DNA from: Aliivibrio sp.
GTDB taxonomy: Bacteria > Pseudomonadota > Gammaproteobacteria > Enterobacterales > Vibrionaceae
Assembly (NCBI GenBank): GCA_016764915.1
Contig: JAESQY010000144.1
Coordinates: 1 to 64,000, forward strand
Length of the DNA: 64,000 nt
Direction of reading: 5' to 3'
Of the stretch, positions 1-7,208 are shown piece by piece. A program made the position numbers and the translations under genes. The notes beneath the pieces are model-generated. The model saw only the letters and a list, made by a program, of their open reading frames with translations. It made no database searches and had not been told where the DNA came from. Position 1 is the first letter of the stretch, and each line of letters opens with the position of its first letter.

Positions 1-719
1 AATGGAATTCTATGTTCTTCGTGTACAACGAATAGATCAACGACAGTATGATCTATCTCAACCCTCTCTAGTACACTAGACGTAAGGATCTTTTTTCCCA
101 TTCGACGAAATTCTCTCTTGGCTACTCGTTCGCCTTTCTTTGCTGCTAATACTTCGAACGGTGTTTTCTTTTTAACCCGTACCCTTACAGACTCGTATTT
201 GGGATATGGATATTTTGTACCGTGCGTTAAGTTATATTGTCGAACTTTACGCTTAACTCGCCGATGTGCCGAGTTGATATTGATCTTTCGGCCAGAAATA
301 ACTCTTTCAACTGCTTGTTCCATTATCGAATCAGCAATTGGTGAAACTTTAGCCCCTCTATTTCCTCTACTCTTAAAGTCAGGTGCTAAACTAACCGGGT
401 TATAACCAGAGGCTCTGAAAACTAACCACCACCTGTACATTGATATCGCACTTGGAATATTCCTGTCGTGTAACCGTTGTAGTGAGACGCGATGTGGTTC
501 GATGGTCTTGGGAATGATTTTTTCGCACTTACTGGCTAAATAACGAAAAATACTTAGACGAAAATTAATCTGAGTGGCTATATTGTCAGGAAATGCGGAT
601 ATATCTTGATATGTTGCTTCGTCGACATCGTTGGTATCAACAACCCTATCATTAGGCTCAAGCTTTTCTTGCTGAAGTGCTGACTTCCTATGAAAACTCG
701 AAAATGATTTTTTAGGCAT
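1..719 (-). CDS. tnsB: TnsB, Tn7-like DDE transposase (N-terminal part, runs off window)
   Basis: The frame is open from an ATG at 719 to the window edge: 239 codons, about 40% of a usual TnsB. The N-terminal half is basic, with helix-rich stretches typical of the TnsB DNA-binding domains. The last residues hold an I-D-H-T motif followed by V-V-D-L, which matches the first catalytic Asp of the RNase H-fold DDE core. TnsB binds the end repeats and joins the 3' ends to target DNA. Its start lies inside the end of tnsA (8-base overlap), so the two are translationally coupled. The proposed start follows only a weak Shine-Dalgarno sequence, which suits coupling. The second Asp and the Glu of the triad are off-window. 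Confidence 0.9.
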   Translation of the reverse strand, partial: MPKKSFSSFHRKSALQQEKLEPNDRVVDTNDVDEATYQDISAFPDNIATQINFRLSIFRYLASKCEKIIPKTIEPHRVSLQRLHDRNIPSAISMYRWWLVFRASGYNPVSLAPDFKSRGNRGAKVSPIADSIMEQAVERVISGRKININSAHRRVKRKVRQYNLTHGTKYPYPKYESVRVRVKKKTPFEVLAAKKGERVAKREFRRMGKKILTSSVLERVEIDHTVVDLFVVHEEHRIP

Positions 720-1401
720 AGCAACCCAATTCAAATTCAGACTCGAGTGATATTGGGGTCTCTAAGCTAGTTTGGAGTAAGTTTCGAGAGAGCAAATTGC
801 ACAGGAATGGTAATATTTTTCTTCCATTTAGGCCAAGCTGTAGTCCTAAACTCTTTGCGGTTTGCGTACCATTCATTTTTAAGGTGGAAAGGAGAGTTTG
901 ATGGACGTCGTTCAAGTTATCTCTTGAGGCATATCGATGCAAAAGCTTAAGGTTGCTAAATATGACCTCATCCAGTATTTCTTCCTCTGTAACCAGTTCT
1001 AGCTCCAAACCCAACTCAAACGCGCCTTGGACTTTTGCTTCCCATTCACACTGAAATTCCTCTTTTGAGCTTTCCATATCGGACTTTACTTCGTACAACT
1101 TATATTCACCGGTATCAAATTGAACTAGAAAGTCTGGAACATAGGTATGGGCCTTACCATTTAGACAGTATGAAAATCTTATCGGCTGAGAACAAAAGCG
1201 AACGATACTTGACTCGAAATCAAAATGATAACAAGCGGCACATTCTAAAAAAGATTCTACCGTAACTCTTTTTCCCATCTTAGCACTGACGTAACGGTGT
1301 ATGTTTTTTCCACGTGACTTAGTTAGGTTTCGAGCTGGGGTATCAAATGCACTTTCAAGTGCAACCAGGGTGGCAGTAGAAGCAGAAAGTAGAGCAGACA
1401 T
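712..1401 (-). CDS. tnsA: TnsA, Tn7-like transposon endonuclease
   Basis: A 229-residue protein of the length usual for I-F3-type TnsA. The restriction-enzyme-like catalytic residues are visible: Glu53 in a SFLE motif, Asp90 in PDF and Lys106 in EVK. A conserved FCSQPI segment (69-74) precedes the nuclease core. The C-terminal third (about 140-229) fits the TnsA_C domain that contacts TnsC/TnsB. TnsA cuts the 5' ends of the element so that, with TnsB, it moves by cut-and-paste. It is the first gene inside the element and overlaps tnsB by 8 bases. Its ribosome-binding site (AAGAGG, 7 bases before the ATG) sits within an inverted-repeat arm described separately. Confidence 0.93.
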   Translation of the reverse strand: MSALLSASTATLVALESAFDTPARNLTKSRGKNIHRYVSAKMGKRVTVESFLECAACYHFDFESSIVRFCSQPIRFSYCLNGKAHTYVPDFLVQFDTGEYKLYEVKSDMESSKEEFQCEWEAKVQGAFELGLELELVTEEEILDEVIFSNLKLLHRYASRDNLNDVHQTLLSTLKMNGTQTAKSLGLQLGLNGRKILPFLCNLLSRNLLQTSLETPISLESEFELGCYA

Positions 1402-1404
1402 AAA

Positions 1405-1462
1405 ATTGCCTCTTCACGATTTTGTCGTAAACTTACATAAGTTTAGACCATGAAGAGGCAAT
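1405..1462 (-). promoter_or_regulatory. Inverted repeat able to sequester the tnsA ribosome-binding site in read-through RNA
   Basis: Perfect 12-base inverted arms lie at 1405-1416 and 1451-1462, with a second 8-base pair of arms between them (1428-1435 and 1438-1445). On the tnsA strand the 3' arm contains the AAGAGG ribosome-binding site just ahead of the start codon. RNA entering from guaC would hold both arms and could hide this site. RNA started at the candidate internal promoter (about 1433) would lack the outer 5' arm. This layout resembles the fold-back protection known in IS10 and IS50; the function here is inferred. Confidence 0.7.
1428..1445. promoter_or_regulatory. 8-2-8 palindrome, candidate operator for tnsAB
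   Basis: TAAACTTA, two bases, then TAAGTTTA form a perfect dyad overlapping the proposed -10 and start of tnsA. Its size suits a small dimeric repressor such as the Xre-type regulators carried by some Tn7-like elements. No regulator gene is visible in the window. It would also form the inner stem of the longer fold-back structure. Confidence 0.45.
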
Positions 1463-1467
1463 ATCAA
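1440..1467 (-). promoter_or_regulatory. Candidate tnsA promoter inside the transposon end
   Basis: On the minus strand TTGATA (1462-1467) and TAAACT (1440-1445) are separated by 16 bases, a plausible sigma-70 pair with a weak -10. The -35 hexamer lies within the innermost TnsB-type repeat. The -10 coincides with one arm of an 8-2-8 palindrome. The promoter could therefore be repressed both by TnsB and by a dimeric regulator. The expected start is near 1433. Confidence 0.5.
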
Positions 1468-1528
1468 ATTATGGCTGTACCAAATATCAATATATGGATG
1501 TAAATATCAATTTATGGTTGTTTCAACA
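1460..1528 (-). repeat. Transposon right end with three TnsB-type binding repeats
   Basis: Three direct repeats begin at 1460, 1483 and 1503, each reading AATATCAA, two A/T bases, TATGG, any base, TGT, then A/T. The outermost is followed by TTCAACA ending at 1528, so the element begins TGTTGA when read inward. Spacings are 23 and 20 bases. As I recall them, the ends of Tn6677-type I-F3 elements have the same form: a TGTTGA terminus and closely packed ACAACCATAAATTGATA-like sites at the right end. Confidence 0.87.
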
Positions 1529-1533
1529 GTTAT
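1529..1533. other. Candidate 5-bp target-site duplication (one copy)
   Basis: GTTAT lies immediately outside the terminal ACA. Tn7-like elements duplicate 5 bp on insertion. The second copy would flank the left end outside the window, so this is inferred from position alone. Confidence 0.5.
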
Positions 1534-1551
1534 TTCCGAATCGAGTCAGGT

Positions 1552-2595
1552 TTACTCTTTTCCGTAAACGTTGTTCTCTTGCTCTTGTACTCTGATGAAA
1601 GTAGTACGCTTTGTTAGCTCTCTAAGCCTTGCTGCGCCTACATATGTACATGTTGAGCGTACGCCACCAAGGATGTCAGAAATCGTGTGATGAACACTGC
1701 CACGGTATGGTAATAGCACGGTTTTTCCTTCAGCTGCGCGGTATTTAGCAACGCCACCTGAGTGCTTCGCCATTGCGCTTTCTGAAGACATTCCATAGAA
1801 TTTCATGAACTGCTTGCCATCTTTTTCTACAACATCGCCACCGCTTTCAGTGTGACCCGCTAGCATGCCGCCAAGCATCACAAAATCTGCGCCGCCGCCG
1901 AATGCTTTAGATACGTCTCCAGCACATGAACAGCCGCCATCGCCAATAATACGACCACCAAGACCGTGGGCGGCATCTGCACACTCAATGATTGCAGAAA
2001 GTTGTGGGTAACCAACACCGGTTTTAACACGCGTTGTACATACAGAACCTGGGCCGATACCCACTTTAACGATATCAGCACCAGCAAGAATAAGTTCTTC
2101 AACCATATCACCAGTAACCACGTTACCAGCACTGATCACCTTGTCTGGGAATTCAGCACGAACACGCTCAACGTATTGAACTAGGTGCTCTGAATAGCCA
2201 TTAGCGATATCGATACAGATGAAGATTAGTTCATCTGAAAGCGCCATCACATCTTTGGTCTTTTGAAAGTCAGCATCAGAAGTACCGGTTGATACCATTG
2301 AATTGTTCAGTGTCTTTTTATCATTACTGCTGACAAAACCTGACCAATCTTCAACGGTGTAATGTTTATGAATAGCCGTCATTACACCGTGTTCAGCCAA
2401 TGCTTGAGCCATTGCGAAACTACCAACAGAATCCATATTTGCTGCAATTACTGGAACGCCTGACCACTTGCGACCGCTGTGCTTAAACGTAAATTCACGT
2501 TCAAGCTCTACTTGAGAACGGCTTTTTAGAGTAGAACGCTTGGGACGGAAAAGTACATCTTTGAAACCAAGCTTAAGTTCTTGTTCGATACGCAT
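1552..2595 (-). CDS. guaC: GMP reductase
   Basis: A 347-residue enzyme, the same length as E. coli GuaC. It converts GMP to IMP with NADPH in the cytosol, returning guanine nucleotides to the common purine pool. The (beta/alpha)8 IMPDH/GMPR fold is recognisable, with the catalytic cysteine in the GPGSVCTTR motif and the glycine-rich GDGGC phosphate-binding segment. It lacks the CBS insert of true IMP dehydrogenase. The start follows AAGGA by six bases. No terminator lies between its stop codon and the transposon 23 bp on, so its mRNA should read into tnsA. Its 3' end is the attachment region of the element; the gene is intact. Confidence 0.96.
   Translation of the reverse strand: MRIEQELKLGFKDVLFRPKRSTLKSRSQVELEREFTFKHSGRKWSGVPVIAANMDSVGSFAMAQALAEHGVMTAIHKHYTVEDWSGFVSSNDKKTLNNSMVSTGTSDADFQKTKDVMALSDELIFICIDIANGYSEHLVQYVERVRAEFPDKVISAGNVVTGDMVEELILAGADIVKVGIGPGSVCTTRVKTGVGYPQLSAIIECADAAHGLGGRIIGDGGCSCAGDVSKAFGGGADFVMLGGMLAGHTESGGDVVEKDGKQFMKFYGMSSESAMAKHSGGVAKYRAAEGKTVLLPYRGSVHHTISDILGGVRSTCTYVGAARLRELTKRTTFIRVQEQENNVYGKE
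1575..1613 (-). other. Predicted guide-RNA target for the transposon in the guaC 3' end
   Basis: I-F3 CASTs insert about 48-50 bp from the PAM-distal edge of a 32-base protospacer. Counting back from 1528 puts such a target in the final codons of guaC, roughly here. Several PAM registers are possible and none is a clear CC. The exact protospacer is not determinable without the spacer, which is off-window. Confidence 0.35.
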
Positions 2596-2662
2596 GTGAA
2601 ATCCTTATTAATAATCGTAAAGAATTACCAAAATTGGGTCTTTCGATGGATGTCATATTTAT

Positions 2663-2685
2663 TCTGGTTACCATTTTTAACCAGA
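2663..2685 (-). other. Hairpin in the guaC leader
   Basis: Inverted arms TCTGGTTA and TAACCAGA flank a 7-base loop, between the leader terminator-like hairpin and the guaC start. A shorter alternative pairing (ACCAT at 2670 with ATGGT at 2685) overlaps it. Role unknown; it could influence leader folding. Confidence 0.4.
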
Positions 2686-2700
2686 TGGTGAATTACACGC

Positions 2701-2734
2701 AAAAAAAAACCGAAGCGTTGGTAGACGCTCCGGT
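2701..2734 (-). terminator. Terminator-like hairpin at the very 5' end of the guaC leader
   Basis: On the guaC strand a 10-bp stem (ACCGGAGCGT with ACGCTTCGGT, one G-U pair) with a 6-base loop is followed by eight or more T residues. It is a textbook intrinsic terminator, but it begins within a base or two of the predicted guaC transcription start. It may be an attenuator, a 5'-protective hairpin, or a relic. On the plus strand it has a mismatch and only four T residues. Confidence 0.7.
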
Positions 2735-2769
2735 TTTCAGCATTATACGAGCAGATTTTAAGAATGCAA
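2735..2769 (-). promoter_or_regulatory. Probable guaC promoter
   Basis: TTGCAT (2764-2769) and a perfect TATAAT (2742-2747) on the minus strand are 16 bases apart. The expected start near 2735 abuts the terminator-like hairpin. The leader to the guaC ATG would be about 140 bases. Confidence 0.65.
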
Positions 2770-2863
2770 CCTAGATTGCCTGGTTTATAGGTTTTTTATT
2801 TTGCAAAGTGACGCAACCGATTGCTATTTATTGATATGACAGAATTATTAAAATGCGACTTTT

Positions 2864-2897
2864 TTACCAATCCGCTGGCGTTTTTCTATGATATGAT
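2864..2897 (+). promoter_or_regulatory. Possible gsk promoter
   Basis: TTACCA at 2864 is followed after 17-23 bases by overlapping TATGAT motifs (2887-2892 and 2892-2897). A start near 2900 would leave a leader of about 25 bases ahead of gsk. The -35 is weak. Confidence 0.4.
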
Positions 2898-2928
2898 CCG
2901 CGAAAATCCCCAACGACTATGACCAAAG

Positions 2929-4233
2929 ATGAAATTTCCTGGCCAACGTAAGTCTAAACATTATTTTCCTGTTAGTGCTCGAGATCCACGTGCAACTCAA
3001 GCTCAACAATCTCCAAAACTCACGCGCCCATACCCTATCGGTGTAGGACAGACCATTGTTGATATTGAAGCCAAAGTTGATGCTGATTTTTTACATCGTC
3101 ATAATTTAAGTAAGGGACACTCCCTTGTTCTTGAAGAGAGTAAAGCGGATGCGTTATATCTAGAGCTTAAGTCACGCGGCTTGATTTCTCATGAATACCC
3201 TGGCGATACTATCGGCAACACACTTCATAACTACTCTGTTTTAGCGGACAGTAAATCGATGTTGTTGGGAGTGATGAGCAAAGATCTTCAAATTGGATCA
3301 CATGCCTATCGTTATCTTTGTAAGACGTCGAGCAGAATGAATCTTGATCATCTTGAAGCCGTCGATGGACCTATTGGTCGTTGTTACACTTTGATTTCAG
3401 AAGATGGAGAGCGAACGTTTGCCATCAATGAAGGTAAGATGAATCAACTGAACCCTTCTAGTATTCCTACCCCTGCATTTAAAAAAGCATCCGCACTGGT
3501 TATCTCTTCCTATTTGGTTCGTGGACAAAAAGGCGACCCAATGTTGGACTCTGTGATGAAGTCCATTAAAGCGGCCAAAGCGAACAACGTACCTGTGGTA
3601 TTAACTCTTGGTACGAAGTACGTAATTGAAGGCAATAGTGAATGGTGGCAAGCCTTCTTAAAAGAGCACGTTACCGTTGTAGCGATGAATGAAGAAGAAG
3701 CAGAAGCATTAACTGGTGAGTCTGATCCGCTGCTTGCCGCTGATAAAGCGCTGGAGTGGGTAGATTTGGTTCTATGTACAGCGGGGCCTTTAGGATTGTA
3801 TATGGCGGGTTATACTGATGACGAATCAAAGCGTGAATCTAGCCTTGAATTGTTACAGGGTAGCATTGCCAATTTTAATCAGTATGAATTCAGCCGAGCA
3901 ATGGTGAAAGAGTCTTGTGAACATCCGATTAAAATCTATTCACATATATCTCCATTTATGGGGGGGCCGGTTGAAATTAAAAACACCAACGGCGCTGGAG
4001 ATGCCGCGCTCTCCGCTTTAATTCATGATATGTCTGCCAACTTATACCATAAGCGTAACGTACCGAATTCAAGCAAACATAAAGCTGAGTTTTTAACCTA
4101 CTCATCCTTATCTCAAATCTGTTGTTATTCAAGTCGTGTCTGTTATGAAGTGTTAATTCAGCACTCACCTAGGTTGTCGAGAACACTGCCTGAGCGTGAG
4201 GACAGTTTAGAAGATACATCTTGGGAAAAGTAA
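2929..4233 (+). CDS. gsk: Inosine-guanosine kinase
   Basis: A 434-residue PfkB/ribokinase-family kinase, the same length as E. coli Gsk, beginning MKFPG like that protein. It phosphorylates inosine and guanosine with ATP to IMP and GMP in purine salvage. The C-terminal family signature NGAGDAA (about residues 355-361), which supplies the catalytic Asp and the anion hole, is present. It is divergent from guaC, so both nucleotide-interconversion genes share one 333-bp control region. There is no good Shine-Dalgarno sequence. A 10-codon frame starting at 2919 overlaps the start in another frame. Confidence 0.95.
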   Translation: MKFPGQRKSKHYFPVSARDPRATQAQQSPKLTRPYPIGVGQTIVDIEAKVDADFLHRHNLSKGHSLVLEESKADALYLELKSRGLISHEYPGDTIGNTLHNYSVLADSKSMLLGVMSKDLQIGSHAYRYLCKTSSRMNLDHLEAVDGPIGRCYTLISEDGERTFAINEGKMNQLNPSSIPTPAFKKASALVISSYLVRGQKGDPMLDSVMKSIKAAKANNVPVVLTLGTKYVIEGNSEWWQAFLKEHVTVVAMNEEEAEALTGESDPLLAADKALEWVDLVLCTAGPLGLYMAGYTDDESKRESSLELLQGSIANFNQYEFSRAMVKESCEHPIKIYSHISPFMGGPVEIKNTNGAGDAALSALIHDMSANLYHKRNVPNSSKHKAEFLTYSSLSQICCYSSRVCYEVLIQHSPRLSRTLPEREDSLEDTSWEK

Positions 4234-4240
4234 TAATATG

Positions 4241-4269
4241 AAAGCCGGCTCATTTAAGTCGGCTTTTTT
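4241..4269 (+). terminator. Terminator after gsk
   Basis: A 10-bp stem (AAAGCCGGCT with AGTCGGCTTT, one G-U pair) with a 6-base loop ends in six T residues. It stands between the convergent gsk and ppiC genes and may also serve ppiC. Confidence 0.85.
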
Positions 4270-4286
4270 AATGAATTTAAAAAATT

Positions 4287-4568
4287 TTATGTGCGATAAA
4301 GCACCTTGATAATATGGTAACCAAATTTGGTTTTGATTGGGCCAAGTGGTACTAGTGTTTCACCAGAAAATACCGCTTTATCAAATGCTGGTACCATCGA
4401 CCCTTTTTTGAATTCACCCAAATCTCCCCCACGCTTCCCGGAAGGACAGCTTGAATATTTTTTTGCAAGTGTTTGGAACTTAGCGCCTTTCTTTAATTGT
4501 TCGATAATATCGTTCGCTAAGTCTTGATGTTTTACTAAAATATGGAGTGCGGCTGCAGTTTTAGCCAT
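4287..4568 (-). CDS. ppiC: Peptidyl-prolyl cis-trans isomerase C (parvulin)
   Basis: A 93-residue single-domain parvulin, the same length as E. coli PpiC. It catalyses prolyl bond isomerisation and assists folding in the cytosol; there is no signal peptide. Family motifs are seen: the [10 protein letters not shown]-terminus, the [13 protein letters not shown] loop around the active site, the [12 protein letters not shown] segment, and the C-terminal FGYHIIKV. It is a monocistronic gene convergent with gsk and divergent from cheV. Confidence 0.95.
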   Translation of the reverse strand: MAKTAAALHILVKHQDLANDIIEQLKKGAKFQTLAKKYSSCPSGKRGGDLGEFKKGSMVPAFDKAVFSGETLVPLGPIKTKFGYHIIKVLYRT

Positions 4569-4753
4569 TTGATGCCCTTACAATCGTTGTATAATCTTAA
4601 GTATATCAGTCAGCCGCTTTAATGAAAATCTGCGCTGCATATCAAATATATTGTATAGTTAATGTCTTCATTTCTCATTAACGATAATTGGCACTATTAT
4701 TCAGTCAATTCTATCCTTTAAACTATGTGAGTATTAATCTCTAGAGTGGTTTT

Positions 4754-5653
4754 ATGAAAAGCAAAGCTAATCAATCTCAAGGCATGCTGTTGTTTAAATT
4801 AACGGCCAGTCAAACATTTGCAATTGGTACATTAAAAGTACGTGAAATAGTGCCTTTTGTCCCTTTAACCACAATACCTTATTCTCATCACCATGTACTT
4901 GGCACTGCCATTGTCAGGGATATGACTATTCCGGTTATCGATATGGCTGCTGCTGTTGGTTTTCGCCCGATTCATAAGAGTGAAAGAGAAAACTGTTACA
5001 TCATTATCACCGATTGTATGCGAACGATTGTCGGATTTTTAGTGCGAGGTATTGAAAAAATTACTGAGTGTAATTGGAAAGAGATCGAACCAGCGCCCGA
5101 AACTGTCGGCAGTAATGCCTATTTAACGGGTGTGACTCGAATTGATGACAAAATTGTTCAGATGCTGGATGTTGAGTTATTACTGTCGAAAATCTATCCG
5201 GATACTAACCAAAATCTCTATCCAATTATTGCCGATGTAGACAGAGAACGTCTTAAATCACTTAATATTCTATTAGTGGATGATTCAACGGTAGCGAGAA
5301 GACAACTTTCCGCCGCGCTTGATAGCATTAATATCCCGTATCAAATAGGAAAAAATGGCATTGAGGCGCTTGAAATTTTAAAAGCCTCTCATGCAGATGG
5401 ACGGGCAATCGACATTCTTGTCAGCGACATTGAAATGCCGGGCTTGGATGGTTATGAATTGGCGTTCCAAGTACACAATGATAAAGAGCTTTGTGCAGCG
5501 TATATTATTTTGCACACCTCTTTATCCAGTGAGATAAGTGTAGAGCAGGCTCATCAAGTTGGTGCTCATGAGGCGTTAACAAAGTTTGAAGCCACTGAGT
5601 TGGTCAATGCGATGTTGCGTGGTGCTGAACATTATGAAGCGCTGGCCACTTAA
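4754..5653 (+). CDS. cheV: Chemotaxis coupling protein CheV
   Basis: A 299-residue CheW-receiver fusion. Residues about 10-155 form the CheW-like domain that couples receptors to CheA. Residues about 172-295 form a response-regulator receiver with acidic residues in LLVDDST, phosphoacceptor Asp in SDIEMPG, and a Thr in the LHTS segment. Phosphorylation of CheV is thought to tune adaptation. No other chemotaxis gene is nearby, so it acts as a stand-alone adaptor, as is common where several CheV paralogues exist. A strong terminator follows. Confidence 0.93.
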   Translation: MKSKANQSQGMLLFKLTASQTFAIGTLKVREIVPFVPLTTIPYSHHHVLGTAIVRDMTIPVIDMAAAVGFRPIHKSERENCYIIITDCMRTIVGFLVRGIEKITECNWKEIEPAPETVGSNAYLTGVTRIDDKIVQMLDVELLLSKIYPDTNQNLYPIIADVDRERLKSLNILLVDDSTVARRQLSAALDSINIPYQIGKNGIEALEILKASHADGRAIDILVSDIEMPGLDGYELAFQVHNDKELCAAYIILHTSLSSEISVEQAHQVGAHEALTKFEATELVNAMLRGAEHYEALAT

Positions 5654-5670
5654 TTAACTGTTGGTTTCTA

Positions 5671-5716
5671 AAAAATGGGCCTCCATCTCTATAAATAGTG
5701 ATGGAGGCCCATTTTT
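5671..5716. terminator. Bidirectional terminator between cheV and the MaoC-like gene
   Basis: Perfect 15-base arms (5673-5687 and 5700-5714) surround a 12-base loop. Five T residues follow on the plus strand and five A residues precede it, so it can stop both convergent transcripts. Confidence 0.92.
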
Positions 5717-5733
5717 ATATCTGATAGTAGAAT

Positions 5734-6414
5734 TTAGAAGTAGATTCGCACCACTGAGACGGCAACACATCCCGGACGACGGCATTTTTCTATTTCTACT
5801 GAGATCTCTTTTTCTATCTCTAACCCGCCTTTAATTGGCGTTACTTTCAATAGGCGACTTCTAGCGCGAATTCGTTTCCCTGATTTAACCGGATAAGGAA
5901 AACGGACTTTATTTAAACCGTAATTAACGGCCATTTTTGCAGTAGGAAACTGACTGTTTTGAGGATCAACACTGTCCGTTAGGGATGAAAGCATTGAAAG
6001 AGTCAAAAAACCATGCGCAATTGTCGTTTTAAATGGAGATTCCGAGGTTGAGCGCTCTTGATCCGTATGAATCCACTGATGATCATCTGTCACCATCGCA
6101 AATTGATTAATTTTCTCTTGATCGATCACAGCCCACTCACCAACATGGAACTCTTCACCGATGAGGGGTAACAACTCTTGTAATACCGCTTGAGCTTCAG
6201 GAATGAGTTTTATCTCTTGCGGCTGAGGAGACATAGCCTCTTTGCTATTAACTAATTGATACTCTTTAACCCAAGTCACAATATGACTGTTGTTCGCTTT
6301 GGACAAAAACTCAGTCCAATAATCCATGATCGTAGGTGACATCCAGTCTTTTAATTCAAACGGGTATTTGGTGAGAGACTCACGTTTATGTTTGAGCATA
6401 TCCACTACTTTCAT
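5734..6414 (-). CDS. MaoC-like (R)-specific enoyl-CoA hydratase family protein
   Basis: A 226-residue protein with a C-terminal hot-dog hydratase domain (about 85-225). The hydratase-2 motif is clear: Asp and His spaced as in D-H-Q-W-I-H, followed by a conserved AHGFLTL segment. Such enzymes hydrate trans-2-enoyl-CoA to (R)-3-hydroxyacyl-CoA, linking beta-oxidation with polyhydroxyalkanoate or lipid synthesis. The N-terminal 80 residues are an extension without a recognised domain. No pha genes are nearby, so the physiological substrate is unclear. The gene appears to be transcribed alone. Confidence 0.85.
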   Translation of the reverse strand: MKVVDMLKHKRESLTKYPFELKDWMSPTIMDYWTEFLSKANNSHIVTWVKEYQLVNSKEAMSPQPQEIKLIPEAQAVLQELLPLIGEEFHVGEWAVIDQEKINQFAMVTDDHQWIHTDQERSTSESPFKTTIAHGFLTLSMLSSLTDSVDPQNSQFPTAKMAVNYGLNKVRFPYPVKSGKRIRARSRLLKVTPIKGGLEIEKEISVEIEKCRRPGCVAVSVVRIYF

Positions 6415-6654
6415 GTAAGAATCCTTTGAAATCTATTAGTCCAAAATCACTAATAAGTATGAAGTGGTATAATTCTGAATTAGATCACAAATTTGTGCAA
6501 TATTTTTCGAGCGTACATGTGTATGATGAAACTTTTTTATCCTGTTAAATCAGCACACTAGGTAGAATTAGCATAATAAATAATCGAAAATATTTATTGT
6601 AGGTGTGTGATATGTGTAGATATTTTAACAAGAAGTCACTGATAGATTACTCAT

Positions 6655-7089
6655 TTATACTTTTGTTGCCTTACGCTTCATTACGGCGATAGTGAGGCGA
6701 CTGCTACAAACCATTTGGTTAGAACTGTTACAGATATCTATCTGCCATACTTGGGTTTTAATTCCTATATGAATTGGGGTTGCCGTTCCCGTCACAATAC
6801 CTGAACGAACGGCTTTTATGTGATTGGCATTAATATCAAGCCCAATACAGAAGTGGTTTTCATCAACGCACATGTTAGCGGCAATGGAACCGAGTGACTC
6901 CGCAAGTAGTACAGATGCTCCGCCATGTAACATCCCCAAAGGTTGATGAGTGCGTGCATCTACAGGCATGGTTGCCGATAAACTGTTTTCCGTAAATTGA
7001 CTGTATTCAATCCCTAAGCACTCCATCGCCGTATTTTTTGAAGTGAGGTTAAGTGATTGCAAATCAAATTGTTGTTTCCAGATAGCCAT
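6655..7089 (-). CDS. menI: Hot-dog thioesterase, probable 1,4-dihydroxy-2-naphthoyl-CoA hydrolase
   Basis: A 144-residue PaaI/YdiI-type thioesterase, very like E. coli MenI (YdiI, 136 residues) over its whole length. The motif MPVDARTHQP is followed by LHGGASVLLAESLGS, with the catalytic Glu in AES, and then INANHIK. MenI releases dihydroxynaphthoate from CoA in menaquinone synthesis. The paralogue EntH (YbdB) acts in enterobactin proofreading, and the sequence alone cannot wholly exclude broad acyl-CoA activity. The ribosome-binding site AAGGG is well placed. There is no neighbouring men gene. Confidence 0.85.
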   Translation of the reverse strand: MAIWKQQFDLQSLNLTSKNTAMECLGIEYSQFTENSLSATMPVDARTHQPLGMLHGGASVLLAESLGSIAANMCVDENHFCIGLDINANHIKAVRSGIVTGTATPIHIGIKTQVWQIDICNSSNQMVCSSRLTIAVMKRKATKV

Positions 7090-7208
7090 GTCCGACCCTT
7101 AATGTCTGCTTGAAACTGTATCATAACCTACTGATTCAATTTAGTCCTCGACTCTACTTTCTAGTAGGATAAAATTAGCAATAAATACCAATATAAGGAT
7201 GTTTAATT

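Larger units (their letters stand above)
1..1528. mobile_element. Right-end part of a Tn7-like transposon (probable I-F3 CAST family), truncated by the window
   Basis: The element ends at 1528 with a terminal ACA (TGT read inward) and continues past base 1. Seen directly: tnsA and the start of tnsB transcribed away from the end, and three near-identical 20-base repeats at the end. The insertion lies 23 bp past the intact guaC stop codon. In Tn7 and relatives the right end, next to tnsA, lies nearest the attachment gene, which fits. Known for the family: I-F3 CRISPR-associated Tn7-like elements have separate tnsA and tnsB genes, ends built of TnsB sites of this sequence type, and guaC as one attachment gene. 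Inferred: the element belongs to that group. tnsC, tniQ, cas genes and cargo are not visible, so a non-CRISPR Tn7-like element is still possible. Confidence 0.88.

Noticed and set aside
118-405. Plus-strand open frame of 95 codons at the left edge
   Set aside because: It lies opposite tnsB, whose frame is continuous and has recognisable TnsB features; the plus frame has none.
1460-1522. Three 20-base repeats spaced by 20 and 23 bases, resembling a tiny CRISPR array
   Set aside because: They are contiguous or nearly so, leaving no spacers, and lie at a transposon terminus with the TnsB-site pattern, so they are end repeats.
2663-2734. Purine riboswitch ahead of guaC
   Set aside because: The hairpins do not show the three-way junction or conserved loop bases of the known purine riboswitch; only a terminator-like element is supported.
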